Assembly: GCA_036393295.1 (NCBI GenBank)
Contig: DASWHF010000063.1
Location: 1 to 8,234 of the forward strand
Direction of reading: 5' to 3'
DNA: 8,234 nt
From: DASWHF01 sp036393295
Lineage (GTDB): Bacteria > Pseudomonadota > Gammaproteobacteria > Acidiferrobacterales > UBA6901
In this document: positions 1-6,900 of the stretch, one piece after another
How the letters are laid out: every line of letters starts with the position of its first letter
Position numbering within the stretch: position 1 is the stretch's first letter
The notes under the pieces: model-generated
Database searches by the model: none
The model's input: the letters and a program-made list of their open reading frames with translations, nothing else
Told to the model about the DNA's origin: nothing
Made by a program: the position numbers and the translations under genes

Positions 1-912
1 CGCTTCGCCCTCGCCGACGTCGACCCCGGCCAGTATACGCTGCGGTATCAACTCGCCGGCTTCAACGGTGCGACCCAGGCCGCCGCCGTGCAGGCCGGGC
101 AAGTCGTCGATCTCGGCACCATACGCCTGACGGCGCTGCCCGACGTGGGCGTCATCACCGGTATTGTGGTCGACGCGGCCAGCGGTCAGCCGCTGGCGGG
201 CGTGCGCATCGACGTGGGCGGCGCGACTACGGCGAGCGCGACCACCGACGCTCTCGGCTCCTACCGGATCGTCAGCCCGCCGGGCGCGGTGACGGTGGCG
301 GCCAGCGCCGCCGGTTATGACAGCGTGACCGGCGCGGGGACCGTCGTCGCCGGCGGCACGTTGAGTTTTTCGCCGGCATTGAATCTCAGCGGGACGACGC
401 CATCCGATCCGGCGGTCACGCTCATCGGTGAGGTGGTCGACGCCGACAGCGGAGCGCCTCTGGCGGGTGCGCAGGTGTCCATCCAGGGGTCCGCCAGTGC
501 GACGGCCGACGGCGCCGGCCGGTTCCTGATTGAGCAGCTCACCGCCGGCACGCTCGACATCACCGTGTCCTTCAGCGGCTATCAGGCAGTCGCTTACACC
601 GCGATCGCGCCTGAAGGCGCGACCGTGGATCTCGGCGCGGTCCGGCTGACCCGGCTGGCAACGCCCACGACCACCACCGTGATCGGCAGGATCCTGGACG
701 CGGCGTCCGGTGCGCCGGTCGCCGGCGCGAGCGTGAGCACCCAGGGCGCGAGCGTCGTCAGCGCCGCCGACGGCAGCTATCGCATCGAGGGGATAGCGAC
801 CACGCAGTTTACGCTGAGCGCCAGCGCGGTCGGCTATCTGACCAACAGCGGGCCGGTCAGCCTCGCCGCGCACGGCACGGCCAGCGTCGACATCCAGCTG
901 CAGCGTGCGGCG
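1..912 (+). repeat. Carboxypeptidase-regulatory-like repeats (one partial, three complete)
   Basis: Residues 1-304 hold tandem transthyretin-like beta-sandwich repeats of about 80-90 residues. The first is cut by the window edge (1-144: DVDPGQYTLRYQLAGF, then VVDLGTIRLTAL). Complete copies run at about 151-405, 415-660 and 676-912. Each opens with a strand of the form I-x-G-x-[VI]-[VL]-D-A-x-S-G-x-P-[LV]-A-G-[VA]-x-[VI] (for example ITGIVVDAASGQPLAGVRI and IGRILDAASGAPVAGASV). It continues with T/S-x-A-D-G-x-[YF]-x-I and ends near a G-Y pair (AAGYDS, FSGYQA, AVGYLT). The motif matches the CarboxypepD_reg family. These domains usually act as structural spacers or binding modules in exported proteins. 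More copies may lie upstream. Confidence 0.9.
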
Positions 913-3900
913 AGCACCGACTTCGATATCACCGGCGTTACCACCGACAGCCCCAGCTACGCCGCGCTCGTCCAGGCGGAGATCAAGGCCGGCCTGCGCA
1001 ACACCGCGAGCCAGCCGCGCACCGTCCGCCTGTACGTCAAGATCGTCGATGCCGCCGGCGGCATCGTCGACGAGTATCCGGCGGTCGCGATTCCGCTGGG
1101 CGGCGATCCTGCGGCCGCGCTCCTGACCGTGGACGCCAATGGCGAGCGCGACGGCTTCGTCACGTGGAACACCGGGCGCCATGCGCCCGGCGGCTACCAG
1201 GTGGTCGTGCAGGCCTACGACGCGTCCAGCGGCCAGCTCCTGGCCGAACGCGGCGCCAACGTGCAGGTCGAGCCGACGACCCGTCTGGGCGGGGGCGCCG
1301 AGTTCGATCCGCCGATCGCGCAGCTCGCGGCTAATCGCCCGGTGGCGATCCGCGCGGCGCTGTCGAACCAGGGCAATCAGCCGATAGGGCCCGCCACGGT
1401 CACGGCGCGCGTGTCGCTCAAGAACGCCGGCTACCATCCCCGCCGGGACCTGGTGTCGGTCGAGACCCTGGTGAGCGGGCAGGGGCTGGCGTCCCCGCAG
1501 GCGATGGACGTCGACGCCGGCGGGAACCTGTATGTCGCCGATTCGAGCGCGCGCAGCGTGTTCAAGATCACGCCCGCCGGCGACACCAGTGTATTTGCCG
1601 ATGGGCTCAACGGACCGTTGGACGTCGATCTGGACGACCTGGGCAACGTCTACGTACTCGAGAGCACCCGGACGATCGTGCGCGTGGCGCCGGGCGGGAT
1701 CCGCACCAACGTCGCCACTGCACCTACTGGAACGCGCGCGATCAGCGTGGCCGCGGACGGCCGGATCTATTGCGGCTCGGGCAATACGCTTTACGTCATC
1801 GACCCGAGCGGCGACATCAGCACCGTCGTGGGCGCCGGCCTGTCGACACCGATGGGGATCGTGGTCAACAGCCGCGGCGAGGTGCTGATCGCCGACCGCG
1901 GCGCAAACGCCATCGCGCGCTACACGCCGGGCGCGGGCTTGTCCAGCTGGGTGACCGGCATCGCCCAGCCCTACGGTCTGGCGATCGACACGGCCGACAA
2001 TGTCTACGTCACGAGCTTCAGCGGGAACAGCCTGTTGCGCGTTGCGCCGGACGGCACGGTGACGACGATCGCGACCGGACTGGCGGGCCCGTACGACGTC
2101 AAGCTGGCGCCGAACGGCAGTTTCATCGTGTCGAACTCGAATTCCAGCGAGATCGTGAGCATCACCCCGGGCGGCGACGTCACGCCGGTCGTCGGCCGGA
2201 CCGTCCACCAGCCATCGGCCGTGACCGCCGACGCCGCCGGCAATGTCTACGTCGCCAACACCGGTGCGCGCAACATCGTGCAATACGGCCCGGACGGCAT
2301 CGTGCGCGAAGTGGCGGCCGGTACCAATCCGGCGAGCGCCATCACGGTTGAGGCGGACGGCGGTTTCGTCACACTCGAAAGCACGTCGGTGGTGCGGACT
2401 GCGCCGGGTGGCGCACGCACGGTGCTCGCCACGGGACTTTCCACGCCATATAGTCTCATCGCCGCGCCGGACGGCGATGGCCACGTCGTGAGCGAGCCGA
2501 ACGCGCATCGCCTGCGCCGCGTCGGCGCCTCGGGTCAGTTGTCGGTTTACAACGATGCCAATTTCATTGCGCCGCGCCACATACGCCGGGACGCTGCGGG
2601 CAATCTCTATCTCGTTAGCACCCAGGGACACATCACCCGCGTGGCGCCCGACGAACGCGTCAGCCGGCTGGGTTCGGGGCTTAGCAACCCCCAGGCTGTT
2701 GCCGTCGCGGCCAACGGTGACCTGCTGGTGGCGGAGTACGGTCGCAGCCAGGTCGTGCGCGTCAGTCCGTCCGGCGACCTGTCCGTGGTGGCGACGCTGA
2801 GCTTCCGGCCGGCGGCGCTGGCGATTGCGCCGAGCGGCGACATTCTGGTCAGTGCCTTGGGCGGGACGGTGATCCACGCCATTGACGCGGGAGGCGCTCT
2901 CCGGGAATATGCGACCGTCTCGCGGGCGATCCGTTACGGCATGCTGTTTACGCCATCGGGCGACCTGTGGGTGGCGCACACCAACAATGCGTCAGTGACG
3001 CGCATTGCGGTCGACGGCAGCCAGACGTTGATTGCGACCGCGAGCTCGCCGCAATCCCTGGCCGACGATGGACAAGGCGGGGTTTACGTCGGCATCGCCG
3101 GCGGGGTGCAGCGCATCGACGCCGCCGGTGTCGTTACCCGGCCGGTGCCTGCGGGTGTCGTGTCGATCCAGGGTCAGGTCGGTGTCGAGTACGATTCCGC
3201 CGGTCGCCTCTGGGTGCTCGATGCCGCCGGTGTCCTGGTCCGCTTCAATCCCGATCTGTCGGTCGACCGGCGCTTTTCGACCCTGCAGACGCCGCGCGGC
3301 CTGACGGTCGACGCCGGCGGCGCCGTCCTGGTCGCCAATCGCGGCAACAACACCCTGGTCCGCATTCCGGGACCGGACCGCCTGCCGGAGATGCTCGCGA
3401 GCCTGGCGTTCGACCGTATCGCCTTCGAGTCCGGATCGACGATCCTGGTCGCGAGCACCGCCGCTGTGCAGCGTCTCGACCTTGCGACCGGCACGCTGAC
3501 GAGTATCGTGGCTGGCTACAGCAATATTGCCGGCATTGCCCGCCGGGCGGACGGCGGCATCGCGGTGATCGATCGGACCCGCAACGAATTCGGGCTGTAC
3601 GCCGCGACCGGTGGACCGCTCGACCGCTTCGTCGGCGTCGTGAATCCGCGCGGTATCCTGTTCGACGCCGGCGGCAACCTGCTCATCGCCAACAGCTACC
3701 CGAACGGCATCCTGCGCATCAATGCCGCCGGGCGCACGGAACTCTTCGCGACCGTGGCCAACGTCAGTTACTTGCACCGGGAGGGTGACGGAAGATTCAT
3801 GGTCACGCGCGGTACGCAGGTATCGTCGATCTCGACAACCGGGGTGGTGCTGGCGAGCTACCCCTCGCTCAACGCCACGGGCATCGTACGCGATGCCGCC

Positions 3901-6900
3901 GGCACGTTGTACGTGTCCGCGGATACCACCGGCGCGCTGCTACGGTTCGATGCCGATGGCAATTACCAAAAGGTCGCGAGCGGGCTGGCATCGCTGTACG
4001 ACATCGGCTTGGCGGCGGACGGCCGGCCGTACGTCGGCGACAACTCGCGCGGGGTTGTGAATGCCGTCAATCCCGACGGAACCCTGTCGCTGGTCGCCCC
4101 CGACCTGCCGACCTTGTCGCGGTTCTTTATCGACACACAGGACCAGCTGTTCGTCGCCTACGCGACCAACAAGATCGCTCAGTTCGACCCGTCGGGCGCG
4201 CGGACTGAGTTGCCGACGCAGGACGTGGTGCAGGGCCAGATCAACGGCATCGCCGGCCATGACGGAGCCGTCTATGCGGTCGGCGCCGCGCGCATCGTGT
4301 ACAAGCTGATCGCGCAGAGCACGGCGCCGGACGTGGTGCCGGGCGATGTCGTCCTGGTGCGCAGCGCCGCCTTGCCCGGTCTCGGCCTGGACGGCCAGGC
4401 GGTGGCTGTCGACTTCGGCGCCTGGACGCCGACGGTGAGCGGCGACTTCGAGGTGGAGGTGTCCGTCGCCGGGGTTGACGGTATCGCGCGCAATTCGCTG
4501 CACGTCGGCCCCAACGCCGAGGCCACCCTGACCTTGGCCCACACCGAGACCTTCCCGGGCGATCAGGCTGTGACCGGCTATTTGCGCATCGAAGGTGCGG
4601 ACTCGACGAGCATCACTCGCATCGATCCCGCCGGCACGCACCTGGCGGCGGCGTCGGGCGCCCAAGGGCGGGCGATCGGCGCCGACAGCCAGGGCAACAT
4701 CTATGCCGCCGACACCAACCGCATCGTGCGCATCACGCCGGCCGGCGTGGTGAGCAACTTCGTCATCGGCGTCAGCGTCGGCAACGGGCTGGCAGTGGAC
4801 TCCCGGGACAACATCTACGCGGTCAGCGCCAGGAACGTCCTGAAGTTCACCGTCGACGGCTCGATGACCACGCTGGCGACGCTGCCAAGCACGGCGCGGG
4901 CGGTCGCCGTGGATTACGCCGACGTCGTCTATGCCGTCGAGCAGTCCAACCGGCTGTCGCGCATCCGGAGCGACGGCACAGTGGAGCTGGTGACCACCCA
5001 GGGGCTGAATGGTCCGCTCGGCCTGACGATAGACGCCTACGGGACCTTCTACGTGCTCAACTCGAACAACAATATCGTTCGCATATCGGCGGACGCCGGT
5101 GCGGCGGCATTGTATTTCAATCAGGCGCGCTTCGAGTTCGAGGGCGTGAACGTCACGGCCGACTGCTCGAACAATCTGCTGTTTGCGCCGATCCAGTTGC
5201 CGCCGTTCAAGGCGTCCGGCGAGGAGGACATCATCGTCCAACTGGTCGGCGATACCGGCGAAGTGCGCCAGGTGCTGTACGGCCCGAGCATTGATCCGGA
5301 CATGGCCGACATGGACGTGCTGTTCTACGATCGGCTCGGCAAGCGGCTGCTGATCTGGACCGACCGCGGCAACGGCAAGATCTTCTCCTTCCCGGTGATT
5401 TGCGGCGGCATCGACGCCGACGTCCACATCGTGACCTCGACCACCGTCGATTTGTCGAGCACCGATCCGGCGCCGACCAGCGTCACCGACCGCGGCGACG
5501 GCACCCGCGAATACGTCTGGGTGCTGTCCGATGTCGACAACCGCGGCCGGCAGGTCCAGCTCAATCTGTTGTTCCGAAATCTGGTCGAAGGCGAGAGTCG
5601 GCCGATGGCCCACGAGGCCTATGTCGAGTTCAAGAACAGCTTCGCGCCGGGCGAGAACGTGCGCGTGCCCATCGCCATTCCCAAGCTGACCGCGCGCAGC
5701 GCCGTGTCGATCGTCCCGGTCCTCGATGCGCTCGAGTACCCGGCTGACGCCACCGCCGGCATCTCGGTGACGGTCAGGAACGAGAGCACGCAAAGCTTCG
5801 ACGGCACGCTGGAGCTGGCGATCGTCGACGGCGGCGGCGCCATGGTCGCGGACCTGCCGGCGATTCCCGTCAGCGGAGTGCCGGGCTTGAGCGAGCAGCC
5901 GTATACGAGCAGCTGGGATGTCGGCCGGACGCTGGCCGGCAACTACAAGCTCGTGGCCACGCTCAAGAACGCGCTCGGCCAGCCGGCGGCGTCGGGCGAG
6001 GTCGCGTTCCGCATAATCGGCGGCGACGCCGCGCAGGCGGTCGTGCGGCTGCGCACCACGACGGACCGCCCGGTCTATCACACCACCGACACCGTCAACA
6101 TCGAGAACCTGGTCGCGAACGTCACCGCCAACGCCATCGTCGACGACGCCGTGCTGCGCGTGACCGTGCTCGACGCCGCCGGCCAGCCGGTGTTCAGCCT
6201 GGACGGCCCACTCGGCCAGCTCCCGCCGGGATCGCTGCGCGACATGATGCTGCCGTACCTGCTCAACGCCGCGCCGGTCGCGCATTACCGCGTCGTCGGT
6301 CAGGTGCTGGACGGCGCGACCCAGGCGGAATTGGCCCGTGCCGAGGCCGGCTTCGACGTGGAGTTCAATCTCGAGCGCGCGCTGACCGGCAAGGTGGTGG
6401 CGCAGCTTCCGGTGGTCGAGCCCGGCGCGACCCAGGTCTGCACCGCCACCCTGACCAACCGCGGCAATCTGCCGGTCACCGGCCTAGAGGTGCATCACGT
6501 CCTGGTCAACATCGACACCGGCCAGACCGACAACGAGCTGCTCCAGACCGTCGACCTCGATGCCGGCGCCTCGATCGACTACGCCTATCAGTTCAGCAGC
6601 CAGGGCCTGGCCGCGGGCAACTACGCCTGCGTGCTCCAGGTGCGGTTCGGTGACGCGCTCCAGACGCTGGGCTATGCGCCCTTCGTGGTCAGGCCGCCGG
6701 CCGTCGACGTCGACCTGACGCTGCGCGCGGCCGGCACCGGCCGGCTGCTGGTCCTGCTCGACAATGGCCGCCACGGCAATGACGACGACGATGACAAGAG
6801 CTGTCGCGGCGTGACCCGGCTCGAGCTCGGCTCGCTGCTCGCCACGCCGCTCAGCCCGGCCGCGGTCGTCGAGGCGCGCGTGTTCGATAGACACGGGGTG

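Noticed and set aside
2458..2520. Calcium loop of dockerin or EF-hand type at PDGDGHV
   Set aside because: Only a short D-G-D-G motif is present, at the usual turn of a propeller blade, without the 12-residue loop spacing or a paired second loop.
1770..3788. Plus-strand open frames in another frame (193 and 273 codons)
   Set aside because: Their translations are Arg/Gly-rich with no domain pattern, while the +1 frame over the same bases shows regular blade motifs.
1447..4320. Streptogramin (virginiamycin B) lyase enzyme
   Set aside because: The blades resemble Vgb-type repeats, but the array is far longer than the seven-bladed enzyme and I could not identify its catalytic His/Glu arrangement. 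The similarity is best read as a shared blade type.
3940..6285. Minus-strand open frame of 781 codons
   Set aside because: It lies antisense to the continuous +1 frame and covers clear propeller and Ig-like motifs. Its translation is rich in R, H, D, V and A with no recognisable domain, as expected for the antisense of GC-rich codons.
6778..6801. DDDDK, an enterokinase-type recognition sequence
   Set aside because: It arises within a run of five Asp followed by Lys in an acidic low-complexity loop. Enterokinase is an animal protease, so a bacterial role is not implied.
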